In this document: positions 33,886 to 46,499 of the stretch, one piece after another
Numbering within the stretch: position 1 is the first letter of the stretch
How the letters are laid out: every line of letters starts with the position of its first letter
NCBI GenBank assembly: GCA_032622095.1
Contig: CP136067.1
Coordinates: 51,625,899-51,689,898 of the forward strand
Direction: 5' to 3'
Length of the DNA: 64,000 nt
DNA from: Siphonodentalium dalli
Lineage: Eukaryota; Mollusca; Scaphopoda; Gadilida; Siphonodentaliidae
Position numbers and translations under genes: made by a program
The notes under the pieces: model-generated
What the model was told of the DNA's origin: nothing
Database searches by the model: none
What the model saw: only the letters and a program-made list of their open reading frames with translations

Positions 33886-34483
33886 GTAAGTTTCTAAATA
33901 ATAGATATTTAAATCATTCAAAATTAACATAATTTTAATGGACCTGGTACATGTCCTAAAATGGCCGTACCAATCAGAATGATGTAGGCAGTCTGACATA
34001 ACCCGTTAAGATCATATCCGCATTAATCATTTAGCTATAGCAATATAGTCTTCATATTGCCCCGGGTAAGGTAGGAAACGACCCGGCGTTGCAGTAAAAC
34101 GCTATTTATGCGATAAGATGACTCTGTTCCAACGATAATGATACCATGAAAGTCGTTAATATAACAATATGTGATTCGAGTAAAGCTCTATTCAAGTGGA
34201 AACCAACATGAATTTTAAAAAGTAGGATTGTGACAATGCTTTGGTGCGTATCGTATCGTAGTTTATAGTACCTGGCTCAGACACTCCGCTCACTGTTCCG
34301 ACCAATTCCAGGACGTCACGCTTCCGCCGCCGGGCTACATATACACCGGAACGTTGCGCCTTAGCGTAGAAGAGGCTGAGCGCTGTGAACGAATCCAATC
34401 GTATCGTTGCGCTGTACGGCTATTCCGTTAGCTAACTGATTTACAGTGTTGGACGTGTGCAGAGGGCCTCAGATGGACGGTTT

Positions 34484-34600
34484 AAACATATTTATTCACC
34501 AAAAATAATATGGTGATGGGATTGGAGGACAATTAAGTGCTAGCCACTTAGATGGACCTCCTCTCTCGAAACAACAACATTAATAAAACGTTACATTAGC
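34484..34600 (-). mobile_element. Short retroelement 3' end (same family as 26415-26632)
   Basis: On minus it ends GGTGAATAAATATGTTTAAAC, matching the tail at 26612-26630. It shares the word GGGATTGGAGGACAA with that copy in inverted orientation. Probably the 3' part of a LINE or SINE. Confidence 0.5.
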
Positions 34601-34699
34601 AGCATGGTAACAGGGCATATACATATATAATAGAGTATACAACAAATGTTTTATGTTAGTGGTAATCCCCCCTTTAACCCAAGTCTATATTATCAGTTT

Positions 34700-35335
<636 letters not shown>

Positions 35336-35908
35336 TCAATGATTGACTTGCAGGATTTTAGAAGAGTCGAACTGTGTTATGTCCTTGATGGGGGATTTGA
35401 GCAGCATCTGTTAGGTCCAATAAATGCCAAATGCCCCGAGCGGAGATAAGTTTAAGCGAGAGCGTTGGCTACATATTCTATTTATGCATCACACAAAACT
35501 TTCAATTTGTGAGGGAAAGTTTTCGCCTTCGTAAGTGTTTAACGTTACTTCGGTAATGCCCATTTATGAGGTCAAACTAATTAGTATTCATGACGTAGGC
35601 AAACCGGGGTGCAGCTTGGAGCGATATAGTTCGTTGGTATGTTTTAGTTATTCTATGTTGGCGTTATATTGTCCAATGGTTTATAAATGTTTTAGAACGA
35701 AAACACATATCCGTTTACGAATTTTGAATGAATTGCGGTAAAGTGCAAACGATAAAACGTCCCACATCACAATGTATTTAGGCCGGTTGATGTCCCTATT
35801 TACCTGCGCAATTTGCATATAAAATTACGTCATGAAAGTAGTACCTACCTAATAAAGCTACGTTGACCTAATAAACTTGACACAATAAACTTAACGTGTA
35901 TTGGGCAG

Positions 35909-35965
35909 ATTTTATAGAGGCAATAGAGGTATAGTGAGCCGTGGTTAAATGTGCATATTATATTT
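35909..35965. repeat. Copy of the 35083-35137 segment
   Basis: TTTTATAGAGGCAATAGAGG followed by GGTTAAATGTGCATATTATA also occurs at 35083-35137, so a segment flanking the CT tract was duplicated ~830 bp away. Confidence 0.75.
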
Positions 35966-35987
35966 TGATTCATACATCGGATACGGG

Positions 35988-36078
35988 ACCCCGGTGGTTT
36001 AATTGGTAAGGTGCATGGGGTACCAGGCTAATATCAGCCGTTCAGCCATGATGAACCTTGTTCGAATTCAGATTTGTT
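35988..36078 (+). other. tRNA-like segment (possible SINE head)
   Basis: TGGTTTAATTGG (about 35995) resembles a pol III A box and GTTCGAATTC (36061-36070) a B box, about 60 bp apart as in tRNAs and tRNA-derived SINEs. The acceptor-stem partner was not recognised, so it is not called a functional tRNA. A T-run at 36101-36109 follows. Confidence 0.45.
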
Positions 36079-36100
36079 ATCGACGCAAGGGGAACTTAAC

Positions 36101-37770
36101 ATTTTTTTTATTGAGGAAATAAATATAACAAAAAGATCAGACAGACAGACAGACATACGTAAACACAAGCATTAAAGTAACGAAACATTGAGACGTATTA
36201 TATTCTTCACTTTTTCACATGTAAAGAGATAAATAGATTGTTGTTCGGTTGGCAATTGGGTGACACTACCAATCAATGAATAGTGTCATGATATACAGTT
36301 ATATAGAGTTAAGTTTGGCGCAGATAAATTCGTGCTCAACTTTTTGATTATCGAGTTTAGAAACTAATAATGTAAATTTGAGAGATAGCTCGTGTTCCGG
36401 GCACTATGTATATAATTGTGATATTCGGGGTATATACATGTATAAAGTTTGTTGGGGATATCAGCAAGTCAATCAGTTTTCTGATTAATTACATTTTCTA
36501 AGGATAGCCATCGTTTTTTAAACTCTTGATATCGCACGTTGCTTTTGGATGTGAACTTGTCGCATTCAAATTTTAAATTCAATTCAGTGAGAAATGCCTT
36601 TATTGAGAGTTTGATCGGGTCAAATTTAATCATATATATATACCTTTAGCCCAAGTAGAAAGTAATTAATGAGAGCATTAACTTGACAATGATTAAGCCA
36701 AAAAGCATACATGGTTGGTAATATATATAGACACTTGATTTTTTTCAACCAAGACTGAAGTTCGGTTATGAATCGATTTGTGTGTGAAATGTTTTCTTGA
36801 GTATTTTCGCATCGATTACATATGTCATCAGCTCTTATGTCCGCTATCTTCAGAATTGTGTTCGTCGAGAGGATTCTCGTATTAATTCTATATTGGGGGC
36901 ATTGGAGTTTCGTGTCAGGTGTGGTAGCAAATGGATTGCGAAATATATTGTCTCATGATTGGGAGTCTTCTTTTTCCGAATTCCATTTTTTACATGAGTT
37001 TGGCAGCCGATTCCCAATTGACAGGGTTAGCTGAAAGAGTTGAGAAGGAAATCGTGGGACGGGCTGATTTCGAGAGTTTTTAAAGGATATATATGTGGCG
37101 TTTTAGGCTAGCTATAGTGATGCAATTAATAGAAATAGTGATAGCCTTAAGGGAGTCAGGGTTATGAAGTTCCCCATTGGCTTTGAACAGATCGTTTATA
37201 AGATATGATATATGCCTGCATTTCTCCACGAATTGATAATTGGGGTTCCTTCCATTCTAATGTTAGAATTATTCCATAGGGTCGCTGACATGGTATTACC
37301 ATTTTTATCATCTATGTTTATGATTTTTCACCAAGAGCTGAGAACATATCTCCAAATTGGGTTAGAATTTTTGTTTAAGTTTCTTTTGTCAGGAACTTGG
37401 CATCATATGTTAGGTACAGGGGTCATCGATAATGGGTCTTTTATGAGAGCGGCCAATTTGATTTATTACATATTAGACGTCTCAGCCATGTGATTTTCAT
37501 TGAGTCGCTAAATGTTCCATGTTGACAATGTTCAGTCCTCCTAGGAAGTAATCAAGACATAATTGTTTCCATCGTACTCTGTATCGTTTCGGGTTCCAGA
37601 TAAAATGGAATAAATTGTGTTTAACTTCTTAACGATAGCATCCTCTGGGCTGGGGAGAGACATGCATATGTGGATTAGCTTTGGAAGAATAGTGTCTTGG
37701 TGACAGTTATTCTTCCAATTAGACTTAATGCCCAGTGACTCCATATCTTGGTAAGTCGTTCTATTTCGTC
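36101..37770 (-). mobile_element. Tx1/L1-like LINE, 3' half (decayed)
   Basis: On minus: a region resembling the RT thumb and C-terminal domains of L1/Tx1-type elements (TILPKLIHICMSLPSP, then LDYFLGGLNI near 37550). Degraded segments follow with LWNNSNI and INDLFKANGELHN, then YRINTRILSTNTILKIADIR with a C-x2-C knuckle (near 36860), and a poly-A tail (plus-strand T run 36101-36109). Several frameshifts and stops are present. The matching RT palm piece lies at 40075-40262, separated by two other LINEs. Confidence 0.7.
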
Positions 37771-37776
37771 CAATAG

Positions 37777-38640
37777 ATAGATAGATATATACTTTATTGC
37801 GCAATCGCTATACGGATACAGGATATGGCAAAGAAAGAAAAAACTAAAATATATACATAAACATGCAAATAAAATATATGACTAGAATATTTGTGCTGAG
37901 TGATTACAGTGTTATTGTCGTAATATTTCGGCTTCAATTAAATATTTACTTAGAGCTCTGCTCAGTTGTTTATCATTAGATTTGAATATTTCTTGAAGCT
38001 TTTGGCGCTCGTCTAACACATCGTAATTTGATATCACATTTTTCGCGTAACTGCTAAAGACTTGCCTAGGATTGTTGTACTTAGTGCAGTGTAATAAAAA
38101 GTGAGACTCATCTTCGATAGGTTTATCTTTAGCGGGAATATTATGACTACATTGTTTGCAAGTTCGTTCCTCTACGGGGATTGGATTAGGTTTCACATGT
38201 CTGCCTATTTCTATTTCTAGCTTGTGCGATCTTGTAACAAGTTTCGATATTGGACGTCTTTAATTTCGAGATAACGTTGTTAAATAAGAAGCCCTTGTTT
38301 CAAAATCTGCTTTGATTTTTCCCATAAATTCTAATTTACTATTTTCTGCACTTTACTAGAGTAGTTTGACATAATTTTTTGAAGATCAGTGTCGAAATTA
38401 ATACCCAGAAGGCTGAATGTTTTTGAGTATGATATGTTTTAATCTTGACACATGTTTGATTCATAGTTTGTTCTTGGTCCTATCCATGCTGTCTGAATTT
38501 CTCCGGGTTAATTAGCAGTCCCGAAACCCGAGCATATAAGTCAAATTTTGAGTAAGCCTCGCGTATGATAAATTTAGTTTTAGTTTAAAGCCGTAAATCC
38601 TCATATAGCTCTTAGGCTTAATTTACATCAATACATATAT
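37777..38640 (-). mobile_element. Second LINE 3' fragment with zinc knuckle and TATC tail
   Basis: On minus, the frame 38196-37912 reads KPNPIPVEERTCKQC, then HFLLHC: a C-x2-C/H-x4-C knuckle typical of the C-terminus of several non-LTR clades. It is preceded by RSHKLEIEIGRH. After the stop there is AATAAAG and a tail of TATATCTATCTATC (plus 37777-37793). Upstream sequence to about 38640 is degenerate and assigned by position. A similar knuckle occurs at 47434-47640. Confidence 0.65.
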
Positions 38641-38689
38641 AATGATGATTAGAACATAGTAAGAAATATCAATTATGTACAATGAGCTG

Positions 38690-40020
38690 CTCATCTGGCT
38701 ACCATCAGTGGATCGGATGATACACACGTTGAAACAGATGCGTTTTAAGTTTAGATGTGAACATTTTGAGCGACTGGGGTGCCCTCAAGTGAGCAGGTAA
38801 TTTATTCCAGAGAAATGGTGAAGCCACGGAAAAGGCCCGGCCACCAGCTGTTACGAGGTTACCCGGTACAAACACAAGGCTGTGAGAACTTTCAGATCGC
38901 AGAGGCCGCGGAGGAACATATCGAGAAATCAAGTCTGCCAAGTATGATGGGGCCTCGCTATTCAGACACTTGTGCGTTAATTTCAAAATTTTGAATTCAA
39001 TCCGTTCCCTCGGAGGTAACCAGTGGAGCTCGCGCAATAATGGCGTGACATGATCATATTTACGGCTCATAAAAATAACTCGTGATGCAGATTTCTGCAC
39101 ATTTTCGATTTTGTCCAAGATAGACTGGTTGCAGCCGTACAACAGAGAATTGCAGTAGTCCAGACGACTTGTAACAAAGGCATGTACTAGCTGTTTTGTG
39201 GTCTCGACGTCGATAACATTCCGCACCCTGCTGATATTTCTAAGATGGTAATACGAGGACCTGACACTTGCTCGATGTGTTTTTCAGCAGACAGGTTTTC
39301 GTCCAAGAAATATCCGAGGTTGCGGACCCTGCTGGATGGCGAGACAACACTGCATGCCTTCAATATTGAGACTATGTTTAGAACATTTTGAAAGTTGCTG
39401 TCGCAAACCAATATATATTATTTCAGTTTTATGGGCATTCAATTTTAAGAAGTTGATTGTCATCCATGATCGAATATCAGCGACACATCGTTCAAGCTTA
39501 TATTTGGTAGAACTTGCAGAATCAAAATCCGGCTTAAAATGATTATACAGTTGTGTGTCATCCGCATAGAAGTGAAAAAATAATTCATGTCGTCTAATGA
39601 TGTCGCCAAGGGGTAGTACATATATAGTGTAGAGCAACGGCCCCAGCACTTATCCCTGTGGAACGCCGAATTTAAGAGAAGCTGCTTTCGATGTGGAAAC
39701 GGAAACGGCAACCCTCTGTGTACGGTCGTGTAGGTAGGATCGAAACCAGTCCAAGGCGGTCCCGACAATCCCAAGACGATCGGAAAGTCTGTTTAAAAGG
39801 ATAGCGTGGTCGATCGTGTCGAACGCTGCGCTTTAGTCGAGGAGCACGAGGCACGATACCTGTTGTTTGTCCATGGCTTGCAGTATGTCATTCTGCACTC
39901 GCAAAAGCGCAGTTTCAGTACTGCAAAATGACCTATACGCGGACTGGAAGACTTCTGCTGAACCACCCCCTTTAAGGTGGTCGCGGACTTGCTTGGCGAC
40001 CTCACGCTCAATAACCTTCG
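38690..40020 (-). mobile_element. CR1/L2-type LINE, RT to C-terminus, 5'-truncated
   Basis: On minus from about 40020: RT fingers (VIEREVAKQVRDHL), motif A ([10 protein letters not shown], preceded by a stop at about 39836), a stop before [17 protein letters not shown] (about 39560-39590) and HKTEIIYIG. Then comes an in-frame C-terminal block 39226-38705 with SRLDYCNSLLYG, KYDHVTPLL, LHWLPP and WNKLPAHLR. The blocks lie in different frames, so at least two frameshifts are present. Classic 5' truncation; inserted within the Tx1/L1-like element. Confidence 0.82.
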
Positions 40021-40074
40021 ACTTTCATTGTCATGGTTATTTTGTCTTATGTGTCATTTTTTGGCGAAGTCAAT

Positions 40075-40262
40075 AACACTCTTTGAATTGAATTTTCATC
40101 GCATATGAACGTTGTGTTTTATACTCTGAACCACCGAGGACTATTTCTTTAATTTTGTCATGCTGTCGGACCAACACTGCTAACACCTCCGCACAGAGAA
40201 GAAAAATATAAGGGGATATGGGAGCACCCTGTCGACAGCCACGTCCTAATTTAAAACTTTGT
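40075..40262 (-). pseudogene. Tx1/L1-like RT palm fragment (upstream part of 36101-37770)
   Basis: On minus it encodes an L1-type RT block with GRGCRQGAPISPYIFLLCAE (conserved G-x-RQG-x-P-x-SP), followed by IKEIVLGGSEYK. It is co-oriented with, and upstream of, the 36101-37770 piece, so the two are probably halves of one element split by later insertions. The YADD section between them is missing. Confidence 0.65.
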
Positions 40263-41716
40263 GATATGTGACATTAATCAGGATGGACGAACTAGCGTCT
40301 TCATACAAAATGGCCGAACTATACTATAGGACCAGGACCGGGGGATCAACCTGACTCGTGTATATGTGCAAGTACATACATGTACTGTACGTCAGTTGCT
40401 CTCCGGTGGTTGATAGTTCGTCCACTTGAAATTAACCCTCTCTCTGGGTTTTTCCCCAACCATATATGACAACGTCGTGGTTATTATTTTCTTGCGCCTG
40501 CAAACATCGCACCGCACACGGTCACATCATTTATTGTGAAAGGAAAAGGTCACTCCCTGCCACCTATCTTACATGTATGCTCAAGCTGATCGACGAATGA
40601 CAGGTATATAAACTAAATATTCGTTGGTCGCTTAACCATTCGCTAATTCGCCAAAGCGAACAGAAACATATGAGAGAGCTTGGTGGTAGTTCCTGTCTTT
40701 CGGCTGTCCGTTTCGGAATATAACAGTTCCCGAGTGACGAGCGTTCGAAGAAATAAGTTTGCAAAGTTGATGTCAGAGAAATAAATATTCTCATTTACTC
40801 GTTTGATTGAGTTTTATTTGTTTGTTTGTCGCGCATGATTCAATGGCCAAATATTAGCTCTGTCCAGTGCCAAATCGAATAACACTTTTGCAGGAATGTC
40901 CTTTCTAAATATATTTATTCGGATCAATGTGTGGTCAATGGGCATGCACATTAAAATGTACCAGAGCTAAATAACCCATGACATGGGGTCAAGGCTGAAT
41001 GCAGTTGAGACAGACCTATGGATATCCTGGTTCGTATACATCGGCAAGTTTGTCAACGATTATTTTGGCGGCGTGATTATCCTGCATGTGTAATCTCGTT
41101 ACTCACTGTGGGTTACTCACTGTGGGTTACATATAACGAGGAACACATGTGAATATATATTACCGAGCACAAATTACAACTGACGTTTGGACATTGTCTG
41201 TTTTGTGCCGGAAGTGCATGCAACTATCGGTTATATTCCAACCACGCTTCGAAATCTTGCGCGTTTAATTTCGGAATGAGGAAGAGATGTGCTTCAAGGA
41301 TTCCATTAGGTTATTTCCGCTTGAAATTTCATTCCAATGGAGATAATAAGTTTCAACTGACCGTCAGTTTCGCATGAGTATCAGTCTAAATGAACACAAT
41401 GAAATAATGAGGTCATAGAGTTGACACGTGTTTTAATGGAGAATTGATAAAAACCATTGACATTTGCTTCAGTGTAGTTGTACACGTCCGTTGTAAAACG
41501 GTCGTATTATGCAACAATTTCGTCCGTCCTCCATCATCTTCAAATGGTTTCCGGACGATAAATTAAGTATTCGTTTTCCGATCGATTCAGAGCTTTGTGT
41601 GTAATTTAATCACAAGAAAACAAAGTTCATGTTCAAAATTTGCCTTTGTTTGACAGAGCAGGCTGACAATACGCGTTCAATGTTGATTTTGAATTCAGTT
41701 TGGGCCAAAACACTTA
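40263..41716. other. No gene recognised
   Basis: Intron 5 sequence without recognised coding or repeat structure. Short direct words only (for example CACTGTGGGTTACTCACTG near 41100). Confidence 0.4.
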
Positions 41717-42204
41717 AAGGCACGTGAGGCCTTAGTTGTCGAAAATATTCATATTTGTTCTAATCACCGTAAACAGAAAAACATTAAAACGCATACAGTT
41801 TCGTTCATATATACCATGACCATCACGTAAACATCATGTTATCATAAAGACCTACTATATTTTACCTAAGCAAGAGCCTGAGTGTGTTACAGAAGACAGC
41901 ACAATGCTACTGGCTAATCACACACAAATGGCATAAACGCTCTTTATTAGTTCCATATCAGGAATTTACCAACAAAGAACGCTCTTTATGTTTACCATCA
42001 TAATATAAACAAACACAAGAAAAGTTACGTTTTATGCTTTTGTTTACATAACAATGGTCAAACATTTGACAATAACATACTGTTTATGCGATATTTCTTA
42101 TTTGTATACGGACAAAGTCTGTCTACATTTTGATGTTCTTTCTGTTTGTGGTGGTTTTTGACGGGTGGAAATATTTTCACAGGATACCCACTGCCAAGGC
42201 CAAC
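41717..42204. repeat. Dispersed ~490-bp repeat, copy 2
   Basis: Same family and orientation as 22331-22818. It lies 170 bp upstream of the terminal exon. Confidence 0.75.
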
Positions 42205-42374
42205 CGTACCTTTAAATACAATTGTTGGCTACTATATATGTACATGTATAGACATCCAAATTGCAAACCCACCGTCTGAGTGTTCCATCGAATCCCATAC
42301 AAAATAAATTCACAAATCTGTTGTTTTTGGGCAATTTTATCAAATGTTTCAATTTGTTTACCTTCTCCTTTCAG

Positions 42375-42472
42375 GTGGTTCAAGTTCTCTTGACACGACA
42401 CTCCATGCGGTGGGCGTTATCTGCTGTATTTCCATTGTGCTAATTATGGGACAGCATTCAATATATGGTTAA
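42375..42472 (+). CDS. Terminal exon: hydrophobic C-terminal tail and stop
   Basis: A strong acceptor TTACCTTCTCCTTTCAG ends at 42374. The GT start joins the preceding A to give Ser; the peptide reads GSSSLDTTLH, then AVGVICCISIVLIMG, then a short end and TAA (42470-42472). A Gly/Ser-rich site, a short spacer and a ~15-residue hydrophobic run near the C-terminus are compatible with a GPI-attachment signal or a short membrane anchor. The frame and phase match the exon at 33727, and the stop completes an integral codon count over six exons. There is no homology support, and the 3' UTR and poly-A site were not identified. Confidence 0.62.
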
Positions 42473-43567
42473 TATTACGGACTATCGATACGAGATAATC
42501 CGATCTCGGTTATAGACGATGCTGATTTAAAGATGCCCCGTCCTATTTGAAACCATACAACTACCTTGTGTCGGGTAACAATAACAGAGCAGCTATGATA
42601 TTGTTTCCAAAATCGGTACAGATAACTGTAATATAGTTTTTCTACTCGTTTCGGCGTATTTTTTTCGGATGCTTTGTTGATTTTTGCAATGCGTGTGTGA
42701 AACTATTTTTTTTTTTTTAAACTATTGATAGAGATTGCAATGCAAGTAATTTTTCATTTTTATTTTGCTGATGAGCGAAAAATTGGTTTTGGGAATTCTG
42801 TATAATTGGTATCGAATCGGACGGTGCATATCAATCTATCCCTCTTACCTCTATTTGTCGGTGTCACCCGCACCACTGTAGTGATGTCATAATAGGTGTG
42901 CTGCCTTACTGTGGTGCAGTTTGGTGACAATTATCCACCATAGTTACATGTACTATGGTATATTCAAATATGTCGTTCGTAGCTCTACTTAATGTCTGCC
43001 TGGACACATCAGTACTCTAGGTCTCGCGAGTGGTTTATTTCTACTCAACAGACGTTGTTACATTTTTCATGCTCATATAAAAGTTTATTTGGTAGGTTGG
43101 AGAGTTTGTTGGATCACTCATGCAAGTCACTCGAGGAACAGAGATAAACCTGCATTTAATGTATATCAATTAGCATGGACTGTGTGTGTATCAGCTTATT
43201 AACGCCCTCGGGTGTATACTGTCCTAGAGATTATAGATAGCTATGGTTCGCTGGGCGTTTTGTTTATAGATAATGGTTTTTTCCGGTTGTGACAATTCGC
43301 AGTAGGTCCCTTTTGCGGAGGTCTATTTGCGGAGGTCCCCGAATTCGCGGAAGTCCCCTAAAATGGTCGAAATATGTTGATTTTAATGAGGGAACGGGTG
43401 CGTATATGTCAATTGATACGCATTTTAAACAAATAACGACACGATCATCATAATAGTGGTTTGTTCTATCAATCATATCATCATCATCATAATAATACGG
43501 AACAAGTCTTGCGAATTTTCGTCCCAATAACATTATTTGCAATGCTTGTTTACAAATATATGTATCG
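42473..43567. other. Possible 3' UTR and intergenic DNA; solo TIR-like piece at 42874-42960
   Basis: AT-rich. The stretch GTAGTGATGTCATAATAGGTGTGCTGCC... resembles one arm of the 29399-30098 element. No poly-A signal was recognised near the stop codon. ATC-rich low complexity lies at 43470-43495. Confidence 0.4.
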
Positions 43568-43569
43568 TC

Positions 43570-44190
43570 ATTCGATATTTACTTGTGAGTCACTTTTAAC
43601 ATATTGCTTGTCGTCGAACTCGTATTTTATATAATAGAAGAATGCGTCTATGTACATTTTGAATTGATCGAGTGTTGGAGCCTCAACAGCGAATTCTGGC
43701 AGAGAGTTCCAGCTATTTACCACCCTCTGCGTGAAGAAATATTTTCCAATGGCCTTGTTAACAATGGGCATCTGTAGCTTTTTATTATGTCCTCTTGTTC
43801 TTCCTGGTGAATGTCTTTCTAATAGGTCACAGGCATTGATATTGTAATGAACATTCAACAGTTTATATACCTCGATTAGATCTCCTCTAAATATTCCATA
43901 TTTTAAAGACATCAGATTGAGTCTTATCATTCGGTCTCGGTAGCATAGAGTTTTGATTTGACGAACTTCTAGTTTTCTTTGTATTTCTCTAACACAATGC
44001 TTTGATATTTGTGATGTGGGCTCCATGCAGAGTTACAGTATTCGATGATAGGTCTGACCATGCTTATGTAGAGCGATTAGAAAGTGTCGATGTCCAAGTT
44101 CGTGAAAGTTCTGTTGACTATGCCGATTATTTGAGAAGCTTTATTGTTTTAGGATATTGTAGGAAGGCTAATCTGACCGTGTCAAATTGA
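43570..44190 (-). mobile_element. CR1-type LINE C-terminal fragment
   Basis: On minus: weak upstream homology (IKLL, then a RPIIEYCNSAW-type block in another frame), then frame 44026-43568 with DRMIRLNLMSLKYGIFRGDL, IEVYKLLN, TRGHNKKL and FFTQRVVNSWNSLPEFAVEA. This R-x-N-L-x-x-L-x-Y-x-x-x-R-G-D-L / R-x-V-x-x-W-N-x-L-P series is the standard end of CR1-like ORF2. 5'-truncated, with one frameshift. Confidence 0.82.
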
Positions 44191-44284
44191 GCTATAGCGA
44201 TGGGATATCTCGCATGACAACACATTTCGGGTTTTAGTGGGGTGCGTATTCGCTGGATGTCTTATAGTTGCAGTTGACTTGCAG

Positions 44285-46250
44285 ATGACTTATTGAATGA
44301 ACATTTGTTGCACGCTCCGACTTCCTTCATAGAATGCATCAAAATACTATATGACGGTATATTCCGCATGGGGTGGATTCCACCAACGATGAAAGAAGGA
44401 AGAGTCATTCCGTTATACAAAGGACCGACTACTCCTGATAGTTACCGTGCTATAACACTTATATCGGTCCTATACAAACTATTCGAGTCCATTCTGTTGA
44501 GCCGCCTTCTTCAAAGTCACCAAATGAAACAATTTCCGAATGCACAACAGATAGGTTTTCAGAAAGGTATCAGCTGTTCGATGACGTCATTCATTCTCAC
44601 GGAATCTGTATCATATGCCAAAGACGATAACTCCAATTTATATGTTGCCTTCCTTGACTCCAACAAAGCCTTTGATAAAGTATGGCACACTGGCCTCTTA
44701 TACAAATTCATTCAGCTCGGATTTTCGCCACACCTTGTCAGTTTGTTGGAGAACATCCATTCGGATGTGACTAGCAAAGTACTATATGACGGCCGCATGT
44801 CGCAAAGTTTCAAAATACTGCAATCTACTCGACAATGTGGCGTTTTGTCGCCTCTCTGCTATCTCGTCTTCGTAGACGACCTACTTAACGATCTAGCAAC
44901 TTCTCCATACGGACTAAGAATCAGTAATATCTCATGTGGCGCTCCTACTACTGCCGACGACATCGGCCTTCTGTCGCTATCGAAATCCGGTCTCGACTCC
45001 TTGTTGAACATATGTGTGCAATATAGCAGGCGGTGGCGTTTCGAATTCTCCTCAACGAAGAGCAAAATCGTTGTATTCAACGAGAATAAAAACTCATATG
45101 ACCGCCCGGGAAGGATATAGAGGTTGGCCAATCAAACTATTCAGGAAGTTACAGAATGTGCCCATCTTGGTTTAATTTAGGACAAATTTGCGAAGCATGT
45201 CAATTCCGCCTCGTCTGTGTCGACAAAAATGAGGAATAACTTTTTCAATATCATGGGTAACAAACTTATGAAATCCACTACACCCATCACCATGACAAAT
45301 GTCCTCAAACTGTTGTTCTACCGAGAGCTCTTTACGGTGTCGAGGTGGTTCCTTTTGATCAAAGTTCCGCCATCACCATTATGAACAAAGCCGACAGAAC
45401 ATGCCTCAAATACGCACAATCCCTCCCAAAACGAGCGTCAACTAGGCTATCGCTAGGTCTTCTTGGATTTCTACCAATTGAATATCAACTGCATATCAAA
45501 ACACTTTGCTTCCTGGGACGTCTAATCCATCTACCGTTCGACCATCAATTACCATTACGACTGTTTCTCCTGAAAGCACACCTGTACAGACTATACAATC
45601 GCTCCAGTGGTTTTGTCCAGGAAATGTTCTCCATATTAGCCAAATACGATCTTTTGGACTATTTGAACGACTACCTGGACCATGTGGTCTTCCCAAAACT
45701 GTAAACGTGGATAACTCTTGTGAAGGCAGCTGTCAGGGGAACGTTCATTTCCTCGTGGCAGACCAAAGTTTCGTCTGATCCATCCTTGCGAATTCTGTAG
45801 AAAGTTCACCCTAATCCCCTATCAAACTGGACAGTCTGGAAACTTCTCCATGGAAAAGCTTACATGTCGAAATATCTCGAAAACTTAGTACTGCTTCTCA
45901 ACAGGACAACTTATGCCAACAATTTAGTGTGTCATCTCTGCAACGAAGTGTACTCGAACGAAATCGACCACGCCCTGTTCGTATGCTCTTCTCCAGCCGC
46001 TCTCATCATCAGAAACTCTTTTTGGGAAGGGATTATCTCTCGTTTCGACATACCCGAATATTTTTACCTTACGTCGTTAGCCAAAGATGACTTGGTAGCA
46101 ACCCTCCTCGGAAGTTCTCTGGAAACCCTAACAGAACACATATCCCACTGCCTCAAGGAACTAGTACTATATTCTGCGAAGTTCCTGTACGTTCTCAGCA
46201 CAATGATCAGGAATGGCGTACAGCAACCCGTGTCACGTCCATTGTAATTA
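44285..46250 (+). mobile_element. Non-LTR retrotransposon: RT with altered catalytic box, and C-terminal knuckle
   Basis: Frame 44293-45120 carries RT blocks GRVIPLYKG, DSYRAITL, QIGFQKGISC, motif A (AFLDSNKAFDKVWH) and the active-site region reading T-A-D-D-I (44950-44961) in place of Y-A-D-D. A stop follows motif E and further stops/frameshifts occur near 45120-45340 and 45700. Later frames (45345-45704 and 45864-46247) give a thumb-like segment and CHLCNEVYSNEIDHALFVC, a zinc knuckle. 5'-truncated. An AATAAAG at about 46486 may be the 3' signal. Dead copy. Confidence 0.8.
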
Positions 46251-46499
46251 TCTTCTCATCACCCACGCATGTTGTAACGATTAACTTTCATATCTATTGG
46301 ACAAATCGGATTTTCCTGCAACAAAAGCTGCAGTGAACATTCAAGTGCATATATGCTTCACTCTCGTGGTTTCCAACACATCTCCATACTTGTATATAAC
46401 GGCCCACCACACTGACCAGGGGAGCCCACTTTAATCCAACTGTAATTATATGTCATGTATATCGATCTCTCCTATACTTGGAGGTAATAAAGATATCTC

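Noticed and set aside
36822-37493. Plus-strand frames of 70-93 codons
   Set aside because: They are antisense shadows of the minus-strand L1/Tx1-like element.
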